64,000 bases of DNA from Dillenia suffruticosa. Taxonomy: Eukaryota; Streptophyta; Magnoliopsida; Dilleniales; Dilleniaceae. The stretch's first letter is position 1. Each line of letters starts with the position of its first letter. The stretch covers positions 20,504,001-20,568,000 of the forward strand of contig JAVTVX010000031.1 of assembly GCA_033439265.1 (NCBI GenBank), in the 5' to 3' direction. The position numbers and the translations under genes were made by a program. Below are positions 36,701 to 47,106 of the stretch, in pieces. A model generated the notes under the pieces. The model did no database searches, was not told the DNA's origin, and saw only the letters and a list, made by a program, of their open reading frames with translations.

Positions 36701-38828
36701 TTGCTCAAGGATTCCTTACTTGGATCAAAAACTAGCTTGCTAGGGTTTCCAAGAATTTGCATAGACATAGAACTCTTTAGCTCTTGAGGACTTGGACTCC
36801 CCTTCTTGGCCACGGCTTCTCTAGGATTTCTAGAGTTCCCTAGTTGCTCTAGGACTTGTTCAGCTCCATGGTCGAACAACCCGTCTCCTTGGCCGAATGC
36901 TCATGCAAACTAGGGTTTTTATTCATGTTTTGAGTGCTCGATCGATTTTTCTTCTTGCCCAGGCTTTCCTCCGGCGTATTTACAGCATTTCTCTCATCCT
37001 TTGAGCCCTCTACTGTTTCAGAATACTTCTGCACACATCTGCCCAGCAACTGATCGGATTGCTCGGCATTGGCATTGGGTCCACTGACGAGATTCTGGTT
37101 CATCAAACAATCCTTGTCGTCTCTTCGCGTCCTCTGATTTCCTAGAGCCTTTTTTCCATTCTTCTCAAATGCTCGAGTCAAATCTCCAATCACATTATGA
37201 CTGCACGGGGCTCCTGAAGAAGCCGTGTCTGAGTAGGACACCTTGGCGCTCGGGCTGGCATAGGCTCAACGAGCCATAGCTGGTCCCAACTCCACTTCTG
37301 TGTCCCTTAGGGTTCCTAAGTGTCCTGATTCCTCTAGAACTCATATGTTCGCGTGTGGCATGGTGTTGGCAATAGGGAGCTCATTGCCTAAGTGTCATGT
37401 GCATGTGCTGTGGCCTGTGCAGCTGACTCAACGGCTCCTATGGGCTGTTGCATTGCTGCTGCTCGTCGAGGTCTTACCCCAACTTCTCTCATGGCTTGTC
37501 TTAGGTCCGTAACAACCTCTCATCCACCTTAACACACACATCTTCTATGTTTGTAGATTTTTTAATAACCCAATGCTCTGTAGCATACAATACCTAACTC
37601 TAATATTGCCATGCAAAAACTTAAAACCCTTAAATCTTCATGATTCTACTTCAAAATTTTAGAATACCAAATCAAAATTAAACCATATAATATCAAATCC
37701 CCACACTAAACAACATGTTCTGCTAATATGCATATTGCTCCAATAGAAAGTCAGTGACCAAAACAAGTTAGAGGCAATTTATATTCAACAAAATCGTCAA
37801 AGACTAAACCTAATAAGTAACAACAGCAGACGCAGATACTGAATCCCTCAATTCTACTCAGATTCCCATTTACCATAAAAACAACATAAAGTAGCATCTA
37901 GAAACTAGATGCAACTGAGAGGAACTAAAATAAAGGTCCTCTGGAAAACAAATCATTATGCAAGTGAAATTTTCTCATACCAAGAAATGAGGCATCACCA
38001 CAGAAATTAATTATGGTACTCTATTTCAAAGCTACACAGACACATGGAGAGAGAAAGGTCATGCTCATAGGACGGCCATCCCTAATTACACAAGTTGTTG
38101 AAAATTAATCGAGTGAAAAGAGCTCGTGTAAACCTAGCATTTGCATATTGCTGGAAAATTGCCTTTGAGAGTGCATAACAGGTACCTAAATCTAAAACCT
38201 AAAACTTGCAGAGTAACATTTTTAATTAATATCTCACCCTAGGGTCAGCTGTACTCATAGATCCTATCAGATGATCAATGCAGGATGATATGGGGCTTGG
38301 TCCAGGCAAAGGTGGGGGCACCAGCATCATTTTGGACTTGTCAGCAATATCCAACTCATTCAATTTACTAGTTTCAGCCAGATCTGTTGGACTATCAATG
38401 GAAAGCAGGGAAGGGTTACCAAGACTGTTATCAGTAAGGCTCATTAAACCCATTTCTTGCTCACAGTTAGAATCGTCCATGCAAGGCAACTCTAATACAA
38501 ATGACCAGATCCGAGAAAGCTCAGCTGCAGAAGGGCATCCAGAGTAACAATTTATAGGCTGCCTCTTGTGTGGTGAAACTAAAGTAGAGGTAGAGCCACC
38601 ATGCCCAATCCAGTCACAATTTTGACAGAGGGAGACCTTCTCTTCGACACACCTAACCATGGCAGGCTGAGAATTACATCTTTCACATAAAAGGGTTCTT
38701 GAATGTCGCCTAGAAAGTGCATTTGCAGAATGAACATTCCTGTCACAGGATAAACACAAGCAAGCAGCATCAGATCGGCAATAGACAATCGATCGCTGTT
38801 CCCCGCAGAAGTCACACAATTGACCCAT
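27016..38828 (-). CDS. COL10: CONSTANS-LIKE 9/10-type transcription factor (two B-boxes plus CCT)
   Basis: A nuclear transcription regulator of the BBX family, group with two B-boxes and a CCT domain (Arabidopsis COL9/BBX7 and COL10/BBX8). Four coding exons with GT-AG junctions: 38238-38828, 32467-32694, 27470-27777 and 27016-27145, giving 418 residues, near the family norm. B-box 1 spans about residues 5-47 (C5, C8, C17, D20, C25, C28, H33, H42) and B-box 2 about 48-87 (C48, C51, C60, C68, C71, H76). A middle acidic region ([14 protein letters not shown]) and the GEPPWYPP segment are typical of COL9/COL10. The CCT domain (about 366-408) contains [20 protein letters not shown]. The protein ends [14 protein letters not shown]9 represses flowering through CO, and relatives act in growth control. 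The introns are 5543, 4689 and 324 bp, and the first two are swollen by repeats. The gene looks intact. Confidence 0.93.
27470..27777 (-). CDS. COL10: COL gene coding exon 3 (start of CCT)
   Basis: The acceptor is CACCTTAG before GGGACTTCT, the donor GTAAGT at 27469. 308 bp, phase 0 in and phase 2 out. It reads [31 protein letters not shown] and [11 protein letters not shown], the family pattern before and into the CCT domain. Confidence 0.9.
27778..32466 (-). other. COL intron 2 (4.7 kb)
   Basis: GT-AG intron between the acidic-region exon and the pre-CCT exon. Apart from the tandem array at about 30190-31080, I find no element with clear ends. Frames inside it are chance. Confidence 0.75.
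30190..31080. repeat. ~121-bp tandem repeat array in COL intron 2
   Basis: Three neighbouring units (starting near 30197, 30318 and 30439) share AAGATCAYATACTCCAATAA, GACAAGTCYTCAAGTC, CTACTTTTGAGAGAC and TTAGAAGATGAAACTACAAC with few differences. A fourth unit begins near 30605 after 45 extra bases, and a fifth, more degenerate unit lies at about 30940-31080. The gradient of decay suggests recent local amplification from an older unit. No coding potential is seen. Confidence 0.8.
32467..32694 (-). CDS. COL10: COL gene coding exon 2 (acidic middle region)
   Basis: 76 codons between the acceptor TTCAG (before GTATGCTGC) and the donor GTATTA at 32466; phase 0 on both sides. It carries [13 protein letters not shown] and VGIDSLF, conserved in COL9/COL10. 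Confidence 0.88.
34554..35019. mobile_element. PIF/Harbinger (Tourist-like) MITE in COL intron 1
   Basis: A 466-bp AT-rich insert with terminal inverted repeats, GAGGCCGTTTGGGATT on the left and GAGGGTGTTTGAGATT on the right in reverse complement. TAA triplets flank it directly (34551-34553 and 35020-35022), the target choice of PIF/Harbinger. The inner parts repeat GCTTATAAGC words in both orientations. It has no coding capacity. Confidence 0.75.
35880..36035 (-). mobile_element. LINE reverse transcriptase C-terminal remnant (tentative)
   Basis: The minus strand reads [20 protein letters not shown], then [15 protein letters not shown]. This resembles the conserved tail after the reverse transcriptase of plant L1-type LINEs (RGRPKKTW...VKNDM...L). 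Only this short piece is visible; no poly-A tail or duplications were found. Confidence 0.35.
36036..37512 (-). mobile_element. LTR-like anonymous block in COL intron 1 (tentative)
   Basis: On the minus strand a TATA-like CTATAAATATC (about 36457-36467) is followed about 60 bp later by AATAAAG (about 36395-36401) and a stretch with LTR-like look. Upstream (36849-37241) lies a hydrophilic frame rich in Asn, Lys and Ser with no family I know. It could be a solo LTR or a decayed gag-bearing element. Ends and duplications were not found. Confidence 0.25.
38238..38828 (-). CDS. COL10: COL gene coding exon 1 (both B-boxes)
   Basis: Codes for residues 1-197 from ATG 38828-38826 to ...ADPR, ending in phase 0 before the donor GTGAGA at 38237. 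Both zinc-binding B-boxes, the INCYSGCP segment and [10 protein letters not shown] lie here. Confidence 0.92.
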
Positions 38829-39550
38829 CTTTCAACCAGACACTGACAATTGAAGGTGGTGCAGATAGAGAGAGAGAGAGAGAACACAATTGATGGAGGA
38901 AAACTTGTTGAAAGCACTACTATAGCAGCACTACACTCAATCTCTGCAAAACCCAAATCAGAATACAAATTAGAATTCCAGTATCAGTTGCAACGCAATG
39001 CTGTGAAAGACTATTAAAACTAGGTCCACAGGATGATGCATTCACACATGCAAACAACCCACGCATATAAAACTATTGCTACCACTGATAAAATTCATTC
39101 ACTAAGAAGAGAAGAAGGTAGAGTACACGTTAAGTTAACTTGTCATATGATACGGATGCTGGATGATATAATTTAAATGGAAAAGGGGAATATTACGATC
39201 AAAGAAACCTGCTTTAACTGGATTGGGTTTGGGTGGCGACTGATGAGCCAAAGCAAACCCCAGCTCCAATAGTTTCATGTATATTATTAAATTCAAGAAA
39301 GATAAAGAAAACAACCTCGAAAACACGTACTCCAAAAATTCAGGAGACACTCATTGCAATCAAACCAAGCCCCCAAAAAAAACCTTAAAATTTAATTGGG
39401 GTTTCAGAAAAAGGAAATGAAATAGCTTGTACAGTAGCTAAATAATGCCAAAACACACCGTCAGAGCTTTTGATATGAAGATCGGATTGACAATAATATT
39501 GTCGCAGTCCCATCGATCAAAGAAATTTGCAATCTTGGTAAGTTCCCATT

Positions 39551-39589
39551 TGAGAAAAAAAAAAAGAAAGAAAGAAAGAAAGAAAGAAG
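39551..39589. repeat. (AAAG)n microsatellite
   Basis: A run of AAAGA units after an A tract, inside the presumed 5'UTR intron of the COL gene. Confidence 0.85.
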
Positions 39590-39860
39590 CACCAGACCCA
39601 ACCTCAAGCGCAATCCTAAGTAAATGTGCTTATGTGATACTCCTAAGGTGTTTCCAGGTCCTCATATCCTCCTAGAAACTGTGTAACGATTAAAGAAGGA
39701 GACGTGCTTGTGTGTCGTCCCTCAGACAAAAGGAAAAAACCTCGCCCAAAGAAAAAATAAATAAAAAATAAGAATCGGCCAGGAAACGAAGTACGACTTA
39801 TCTTCAATTCGCAAAAACAAAAGCAGAAGCAAGAGTAACAAACACCCAGTTTACCATAAC

Positions 39861-39878
39861 AAGAATAATAACAATAAC

Positions 39879-39919
<41 letters not shown>

Positions 39920-39931
39920 CAATAACAACAA
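39861..39931. repeat. (AAT)n microsatellite
   Basis: Long run of AATAAT units with AAC interruptions at both edges, inside the presumed 5'UTR intron of the COL gene. The tyrosine-rich minus-strand frame over it is an artefact. Confidence 0.9.
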
Positions 39932-40300
39932 CTGAACTCTGAAGCTCCAGAAAGGAAAGTTATCATATTCCACGATTTTAAAAGGAGAAAAAATTAAAAA
40001 AAAAAAAAAAGAATCAGAGAAGAGAGATACCAGGCGGGGTGGGGAGATGAGAAAATAACGGGGAAAATTATAGGTGCAGAGATGGAAGCCTTTTCCCTCC
40101 TGAGAGGAAATAGAGATGAAATTCTTGTGTTGGGTGTGGGTGAAAAGAGTATCGAGGTGGTGGGACTTGGGGGACTAACACAGCAGAAGACCAGAGAAAT
40201 GGAAATGCACCGCCATGGGGGCATGGAAGAGAGAGAAAAGGGGAAGGACTTTTGGGGATAAAGTGCAAAGCAGGGGGGTGGGGACCCACAAAGAAACCCT

Positions 40301-41343
40301 ATGTGAAAAGCCCCCACTTTTTCTCATGCCCACATGTTCACTGCCGATTCTGGTCCCTTTCCCTTTCTCCCATTTGATTCAGATTACGATCCTACCCCCA
40401 TTATATTTTTTCTTACCACCAAACCAAACTGTTTTCCCTTTCTTATGTTGCATTTGCATTTCACACCTGATGCATCTCATTGTTCTATCTTTCCTTTTTA
40501 TGAAAATTACTTTTTACCCTTCCAATGTGTCTAGTTATTTGTTTAATATGGATGTGTTTGGAAAGCTTTTGTATTAAATTTTGCTGAACTAAAATGATAA
40601 GATCCATCCGTCAAAAAAAAAAAAAGGATAAAAATCAACTTTAACCATTAAAATTATTATAAATAGAAATTATATTTTGTTTTTATAGTTAATATTTATA
40701 CTTCTTATACTATTACCTTCTTATAAGCCAAGAATTTCTTTGACATTCTCAGAAGCCACAAATGATTAGGAAATATAATAAATTGATAAATATTTTTAAG
40801 AATTTATCTTATTGCCATTGATCAAGATATTATCAAAAATTAATTAAGTATAGTAGAAAGATTTACTCATTCAAGATGCATAGAAGTAGCTCGTATTTTT
40901 CTGTTTTTCTTATTATGCTTTCCTTTTTGGTAGGTCAGTTAATGGTGCCTTTGATTGCACGGTATCTTAAACCCATACTTTTTTTTTTTTAGTTCATCTC
41001 TAATTTCCTAAAAGTTCTCACTTGTGGCGTAATTTGGAAAAGTTGAGTTCAAATTTCATTGATATAAACTTTATATTCATTATAAAAAAAATTAAAATTT
41101 AATGAAAATTGATTACAGTTAATAAAAATAATTAAATTAATCTGAAACTTCTTTTTTTTTTTTTTGCTAATCAGGGATAAAGTAATTGAAAAACATTTAG
41201 TAAATATGTGTTTAAATAATCAAGGGCTCGACAATGTATTCACATCCCTCGTCCTTGAGCTTTTTTATTTTTTTTATTACACGATATTGGAATTTATCCA
41301 TTATACCGTTCTTTGAGAGACCCTTGAGCTTCGCATGCACGAG

Positions 41344-41381
<38 letters not shown>

Positions 41382-41548
41382 CTTAAACCTGGATTTAAAA
41401 AAGAAAAAGAAATGAAAAGCCCATTTTAGGATGGTCGAAGCTTGATCTGAACCGGGAACACTTTTTGATAGCCATGCCCTTAGGTGGGGACAACATGCTG
41501 ATTCAATTAATGCTTTCATTTCAGCGTAAATTAAAAGAAAAAAAAATA
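40301..41548. other. COL upstream region; no gene seen
   Basis: It contains the presumed COL promoter (minus strand), AT-rich DNA and a (CT)n microsatellite at about 41344-41378. Plus-strand frames near 40215-40577 have no family character. Confidence 0.45.
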
Positions 41549-41840
41549 GAGTTAATTACTTATTAAGTCCTTAAACTTTACTCCGAATTCACAAATTCGT
41601 CCATGAATTTCAAAACGCTACAAATGAAGACCTAAACTTCAAAAATCGTTATTTGTTGATCCCTCCGTTAGTAACGACGCCAACCTGTCCGTTAATTACT
41701 GAGTTGGGCGAACGTTGGAAATGATCTGAATGCCGCATATTTCGGTTTTGCTGACGTGTCTAATGACACATCAGTAGGCAACTATTCTTATGATGTCACG
41801 TCATATACTATGCTGACGTGGCATGACACGTCATCAAGGA
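41549..41840 (+). repeat. MULE left terminal inverted repeat
   Basis: Begins GAGTTAATTACTTATTAAGT and ends near GACACGTCATCAAGG. The reverse complement of 46815-47106 follows it closely along its whole length, including CCGTTAGTAACG and CAACCTGTCCGTTAA. Confidence 0.9.
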
Positions 41841-42183
41841 TGCTTATTTTCCTTGCCACATTAATTTTTTTTCTGGCACCATTTTTCCCTCCATAGCGTT
41901 GGCTGCAAAGAGGTTAGTTGGTTTATTTAAGAAAAAAAAAAGAACGAAGAAGTGTTTAAAAGGGCAAACGCAAGTCGAAGGATTAGTTTGAGAGAGACAG
42001 AGAACATTCATCCAACATCCAGAGGAAAGAGGGTTAGGGTTTTTGGGCAAGATTCGGAAGATTGAGTGTTCGAGGAGAAAACGAATTTAGGGTTTGGGTT
42101 CTCGCAATATCCTTACGAAAGAGGGTTAGGTTTTGGGCACTGTTTTCAATCAATACGTTTCTCAGCAAAGCAACAGCCATACA

Positions 42184-42757
42184 ATGTCATCATCAAGTAC
42201 GGTAGAAGGTACCTTGAAGTGCAAACGTAATCTCAATGCTATTCTGGTAACTTCATGGTCAGAACGAAATCTATCACGAAAGTTCTATGGTTGCCTTAAT
42301 TTTTGGGTATGTGAAAACTTATTTTGCTGAAACGGAGTTTTTGGAATGTGTTTGCCCTAAACTTAATTGTGCTGAATGTTAATGCCTTTGTAGGAAGGTA
42401 ACGCTTGTAATTTTTTTGAATGGCATGATCCACCATTCTGCCCTCAAGCAGTTGAAGTCATTCATGGGCTGAAAAAAAAATGATGAGTTGAAAATTGTAC
42501 GGAACTCTATAGTAGCTGATTGGAGTTTAAGAATGTAGAATGCACGAAACACCATCGACAGGCTGAAGGAAGAAAACAATCATTTGTTGCGCTGTGTTGA
42601 AGAGATTGAGGAAATGAATTTGTTAATGAAGGAGGATATTTGGAGGTTGCAGGAGATGGAGGAGAAAGTTAAACATAGTTGAAAAAATTTCATACGCATA
42701 GGTGAAATATTGTCAATGGGAGTGCTGTTTTTTGGTATTTTGTATAAAACTGGATAG
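42184..42757 (+). pseudogene. GRF-type zinc-finger/membrane protein gene carried by the MULE, broken
   Basis: Exon 1 (42184-42306, from ATG) reads CKRNLNAILVTSWSERN and then RKFYGC. After an 87-bp GT-AG intron (42307-42393), exon 2 reads EGNACNFFEWHDPPFCP. Together they show the plant GRF zinc finger (C-x-C ... TSW ... N-x-x-RKFYGC ... C-x-FFEW-DPP). Downstream a coiled-coil-like segment (IDRLKEENNHLL to MNLLMKEDIWRLQEMEEK) and a hydrophobic segment (ILSMGVLFFGIL) follow, the usual layout of small plant GRF proteins with a C-terminal membrane anchor. An A9 tract at about 42473-42481 shifts the frame and gives a TGA, and two more in-frame stops (TAG in ...LRM-stop-NARN, TGA after VKHS) follow. 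It is convergent with the transposase. The function of these proteins is unknown; GRF fingers in other proteins bind single-stranded nucleic acid. Confidence 0.8.
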
Positions 42758-43189
42758 GTAAGGAATTTGGTTGCTGTAAACACTAATGTAATGTAGGAGG
42801 TTTTTTTTTGGAATCTTATAACACTAATGTAATGTAATGGCGGTGGTTTATGAATAATGTAATATTAAGTATTTTTGGTCAGAAATGCATGAACAACATG
42901 ACTGCATTCTGAGTTTGCATTCTGAATTAAGAAGAAAATATATGTATCTTTGGTCAGAAATACAAGAAGAAACATCACATTCTGAGTTAAAAAAACTGCA
43001 CTTCATAAGTTTACAATTCTGAGTATTATAATATTATCAAGTTTCTAAACAGAGTTCTGAACATTAAAGCATAAAAAATTATTCAAAACATTAATAGTAG
43101 AATCTGATTACAACTTTTACAATACAAGTCTTGCAAAAATATTAGAAATTGTTTAAAACATTAAAAGTTTACAACATTGCCTTCTGAAC

Positions 43190-43445
43190 TATTGGGAGTA
43201 AGGTTGTTGGGATGCTTATGAAGCGGTTGGCTTCTAAAGTGCTGGGAAGAAGGCTCCTGTGACGGTTGTGATGGAGGTTGGCTTCTCAAGGGTTAGGAAG
43301 AAGGTGCAGTTACCTGTGACCCTTGTGATGGAGGTTGCCTTCTGAAGTGGTGGGAAGAAAGTGCTGGTGCTTGTGACCCTTGTGATGGAGGTTGGCTTCT
43401 GAACTATTGGAAAGATGGTAGCTGTGACCATTGTGATACACCACA
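43190..43445 (-). repeat. ~55-70-bp repeats encoding the Ser/Gln-rich tail region of the MULE transposase
   Basis: About five degenerate units share TGTGAYSSTTGTGATGGAGG and TTGGCTTCT. On the minus strand they would code for repeats of the SQPPSQGSQ kind, a low-complexity tail common at the end of plant MULE transposases. They lie just downstream of the zinc-knuckle end of the transposase. Confidence 0.65.
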
Positions 43446-43523
43446 TGACTGGCCCTGTATGGAATGTCAGTGGATTAGTTGTTCATCCATTTAGAACTAC
43501 AAGCATAGTATGGATTCATGGAA

Positions 43524-46045
43524 CTAATCATTTACTTGGTTGGCATTTGAGCCGCATGACCTCTTGTTGTGTCCTGTTTGCTTGCAAATAGTATACTTGA
43601 TGATGGTTCTAACTCTAGAAAGTGTATAGGGATTTCTAGATGGGACATCAGTGGGCTTCTTTCTCCTTTTTTTATGGTCTTCTAGCTTTTCTTTTATAGT
43701 TAGGAGGCAATAAGGTTGGGAGTTGACATTTGTCTCATACATTTGGTCCATTACAAAGATAAATAATAGATGCATAGCACTCCGCATAATAAGCTGGAGT
43801 ATAACAATTAGATATATATCTCTCTGGTTTTTCTCTATAAAGAAATATGCAACTAATTGCAGGCCACAAGAAATACCACATAATTCCCAACTCCTACAGG
43901 TGCAGGTCCTATTATTTAAATCAATAATAAATTTTTTGAAAAATGATGTCACCTCATATATCCAACCACCTGCTAAGATTGGAAACCAATGTCTACTCAG
44001 TTTCTTCTGTTTTTCAAGTTTGCTTTGAATGATAGGACAAATATCACCATGGAAAGATGATATTTTGGTCCTATTTTCAGAAAATTTTGATATCAACCTA
44101 CACCTAACTACCTCTAACAAGCTAATAATAGGCATGTCTCTTGCCTCTAAAATCTTAGCATTGAATGATTCACAAATATTGTTAACGAGCAAATCATACT
44201 TATTGTAACCAGAAAATGCAGATCGTGTCCATGTATGAGTAGGCTTCTCCATGAGCCAAGCATAGGCAGCAACATCTGAGATCTGAATCTCTCTCATCAC
44301 TTGAATGAACTCAGCCTCATATGTGGCCCTGGCAGCAGCATAGAACATGTTCTTCAACTCCAAATCTTTGAACTTCTTGTGAAGATTATTATACAGATGT
44401 CAGACATAGATTCTATATTCAGAATGTGGAGACAAGGTTGAAATAGCATTAATTAGTTCTTGCAAAGAAACATGTTCACAAAGTTGAAGAATGTAGAGAC
44501 AAAGTTGAAATAACATAGAAAGTGAATGGAGAATTGTCCAGTGTTATAACTTTTGCTGGTCAGACATGAAAGTCAATTTCCTATCATCTCCAATGTCTCC
44601 AAGTAAGTGCTGTAGAAACCACATCCAAGAATCTATCTCCTCCAACTCAACAATTGCAAAAGCTAGTGGAAAAATTCTATCATTTGGGTTTTTTTCAACC
44701 GCAACCAGGAACTGACCTCCATAACTAGATTTTAGAAAATATCCATCCAATCTAATAAATGACCTAAAAGCTACCAAAAACCCCATATTACAAGCCTCCA
44801 AACAAATGTATAATCTTTTAAAAATTGGAGTTAGAGGATATTTGATGGATAAGGGATGCTCATCACCACAAGGTAGATAACTCTCTATTTTACAAGTACT
44901 ACCCATGTTTGTTCTCAAAATCTCTTCAAAATATGGTCTTAACAAAAAAAATTGCTCTTTAACCTGCCTTTGGGCTAGCCATAACTTTTGCCCTCCAAGC
45001 CTTCTTTCTCCCACAATTAACCATAAATTTCTCTTTAATCTTTTGTTGAAAACTACACACTTTTATGTTAGGATCACTTTGCACACTCTTGACTCATTTC
45101 CCTACAAGCCACTTAGCTGATGCATGTTTATTATTCCAACTTCTAGCACAGCTATGTTTAGACTTACATATCACCACAACTGTTGTCTTCTCATGATCTC
45201 GAACTTTTTTTGCATACACTAACCAATCACAACCCTCAATACATCTAACTCTCTATTCTTGTCATTTTTAACAAATCTTATATTTCTTCCACAGCATAAT
45301 CTATCACTAATTCTTTAAAAATTTTTAGACTTTCATAAATCTGGCTTTACTTGAATTCAATAAATTCAGAGTTATAATCTCTCTTGAACTCTTCATATCT
45401 ACGTTTTTCTCCACATTCATCCCCTTCATCAACACTCCCAGCCTCTCTCATTTTTTATTCTAAGTTCGAATCCTCATCTGCCTCCTCCCAACCAAAGAAA
45501 TGAACCCGTCATAAGTTTTCCTCTTCTTGTGGTTGTACAAGGCCTTCTTTATCACTTGCATTGGGATCTTCACCTTCTATACGATTATCACTGCATATTG
45601 ACTCCTCCTCTTCTTCTTCTCTTGAGATCTCATCATTATTTTGTTCAGAATCACTAATCATCAAATTCTCAAAACTAAAAACCTCATTTCCCCCATTGTC
45701 TTCATCACTTTCATTAAATAAATCAGCCTCATTTTCTAATACACAAATATCATCAACACCATGTTCCATATAAAAATAAACTTCCTCATCTTTTTTGCTT
45801 TCATCCAAATAACAAAACAATGCATAATCAGTTAAGATTGTGCTGAAACCATCTCCAGGCAAGCATATCCATGACCTTACATAATTTTTATAATCTAACT
45901 CTCCTATCATGTGCCCTAATTCAAATATTGACATTTTATCCCTATCACAATTATCAATATATGTTATATCACCACCTTCGTAGCTAATTGTTCCAACCAA
46001 TTTATCACCTTGATGGACTGCAACTGTGAATTTGGTTGAATCCAT
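43524..46045 (-). pseudogene. MuDR-type MULE transposase, broken
   Basis: Three readable minus-strand blocks follow in the right order. The N-terminal block (ATG 46045 to about 45509) has FTVAVHQGDKLVGTISYEGG and the acidic stretch typical of plant MULE N-termini. The catalytic block (45014-44544) has RLDGYFLKSSYGGQFLVAV, with the first catalytic Asp, and FMSDQQK, with the second. The C-terminal block (44363-43524) has AAARATYEAEFIQVM, NNICESFNAKI, a SWIM zinc-finger remnant CTCRSWELCGISC lacking the usual CPH histidine, and a zinc knuckle CKQTGHNKRSC whose first Cys is replaced. Full-length relatives are about 700-850 residues. Breaks lie between the blocks (about 45015-45508, with many stops, and 44364-44543), so no active enzyme is expected. 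Confidence 0.88.
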
Positions 46046-46814
46046 ATCTGAGGAACAAAAAATTATGAAAAACGTTAAGACACTATTCATACAGCATTTA
46101 AACAATTTCAACAATCTCAGCATACATTTATTCAATCACAGCATAATACAAGTTATTAATAGAATATTAAGAAAGTATAATACAGAGTTTATAACAATAT
46201 AAACAATCTCAATATTTATTCAACCACAAAATATTAACAAAGTATAATATAGAGTTTATAATAATATAAACAAAAATTACAAATTAAATAATATTTTATT
46301 AACAATAATAAAGAAACCCTAATTTTTAAAACTTGAAACCCCTAATATTTAATGAACCCTAATAATACAGACTTAATTACATTTTATTAACAAGTTTCAA
46401 GAAACAACTTTTTGGAAATCCTAGTTTTTTTGAAAACCCTAATTTTTTTGAAACTCTAATTTTAAACACTTCAAATTACATCAATAGAAATTGTACGGTT
46501 AGATTTCATACCTTATACAGACCCCACCTTTAGGAAATAACCACAATCACGATCGCGAACCAAGAATTAAGACCACAAGCCTTAATTTTTAAAAGGATAG
46601 TAAAGCAAAAACCAAACATGGACCCCTGTCGACACTCAAAATCAACTATTGTTTCCTTCGAATGCAGTAAAAAATCCTTAATCTTTACTAACCCTATTCG
46701 ACAAGTTACCTTCACTTTTCTCCGCTTATGAAATGTTCTGTCGTTCTCTCTTCCTTTTGTTTTTACTTTATTTAGATTTAACCTGTCGATTCTCATCCCT
46801 TCAAAAACGTAAGC

Positions 46815-47106
46815 AACCCTGATGACGTGTCATGCCATGTCAGTATATTATTTGACGTGGCATCATAAGGACAGTTGCTTACCGACATGTCATCAGACAC
46901 GCCAACAAAACCGAAACACGTGACATCTAGATCATCTCCGACGTTCGCCTAGCTCAGTGGTTAACGGACAGGTTGGCACCGTTACTAACGGAGAGACAAT
47001 AAGTAACGATTTTTGAAGTCTAGGTGTTCATCCGTAGCGTTTTGAAGTTCAGGGATGAATTTATGAATTCGGGGTAAAGTTTAACGACTTAACAAGTAAT
47101 TAACTC
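46815..47106 (-). repeat. MULE right terminal inverted repeat
   Basis: In reverse complement it begins GAGTTAATTACTTGTTAAGT and mirrors the left repeat. MULE TIRs of this size usually contain promoters; here it would lie upstream of the transposase gene. Confidence 0.9.

Larger units (their letters stand above)
32695..38237 (-). other. COL intron 1 (5.5 kb)
   Basis: A long GT-AG intron that hosts a (GA)n run (33214-33242), an AAAAC/CAAA-type run (about 33759-33833), a Harbinger-type MITE, a LINE-like remnant and an LTR-like block. Frames such as 36849-37241 are not host exons. Confidence 0.75.
38829..40300 (-). promoter_or_regulatory. COL gene 5'UTR exons with intron and upstream sequence
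   Basis: Just upstream of the ATG a leader segment 38829-38943 follows the acceptor GGGTTTTGCAG. A matching donor (CCGCCTG before GTATCTC) lies at 40030, so a 5'UTR intron of about 1.09 kb (38944-40030) and a first non-coding exon from 40031 to about 40300 are likely. The CT-rich leader next to the ATG (AG run at 38870-38882 on the plus strand) is typical of plant 5'UTRs. The intron contains an (AAAG)n and a long (AAT)n microsatellite. An upstream ATG at 40224 opens a frame of about 64 codons that ends just past the splice junction. The start site is not determined. Confidence 0.55.
41549..47106. mobile_element. Mutator-like element (MULE) with long TIRs and two genes
   Basis: The 5.56-kb element is bounded by inverted repeats of about 290 bp (41549-41840 and 46815-47106, by eye about 85% alike). 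Flanking 9-mers AAAAAAATA and AAAAAAATT (41540-41548, 47107-47115) fit a 9-bp duplication with one change, though the A-rich sequence weakens this. Inside are a minus-strand MuDR-type transposase, now in pieces, and a plus-strand gene for a GRF zinc-finger protein; the two genes converge. The structure is whole but the transposase has several breaks, so it would depend on a relative for movement. Confidence 0.9.

Noticed and set aside
36849-37241. 130-codon minus-strand frame in COL intron 1 as a host gene
   Set aside because: Hydrophilic low-information sequence inside a repeat-like block; no family recognised and no splice link to the COL exons.
39643-39966. Tyrosine-rich frame of 107 codons
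   Set aside because: It is the translation of the (AAT)n microsatellite in the presumed COL 5'UTR intron.
40215-40577. 120-codon plus-strand frame upstream of the COL gene
   Set aside because: It runs antisense through the presumed first COL leader exon and promoter, with pyrimidine-rich composition and no recognised domain.
46940-46980. tRNA-like segment (CCTAGCTCAGTGGTTAACGG) resembling a box A
   Set aside because: It lies within the MULE terminal inverted repeat, has no B box or cloverleaf around it, and the other TIR carries a diverged version.
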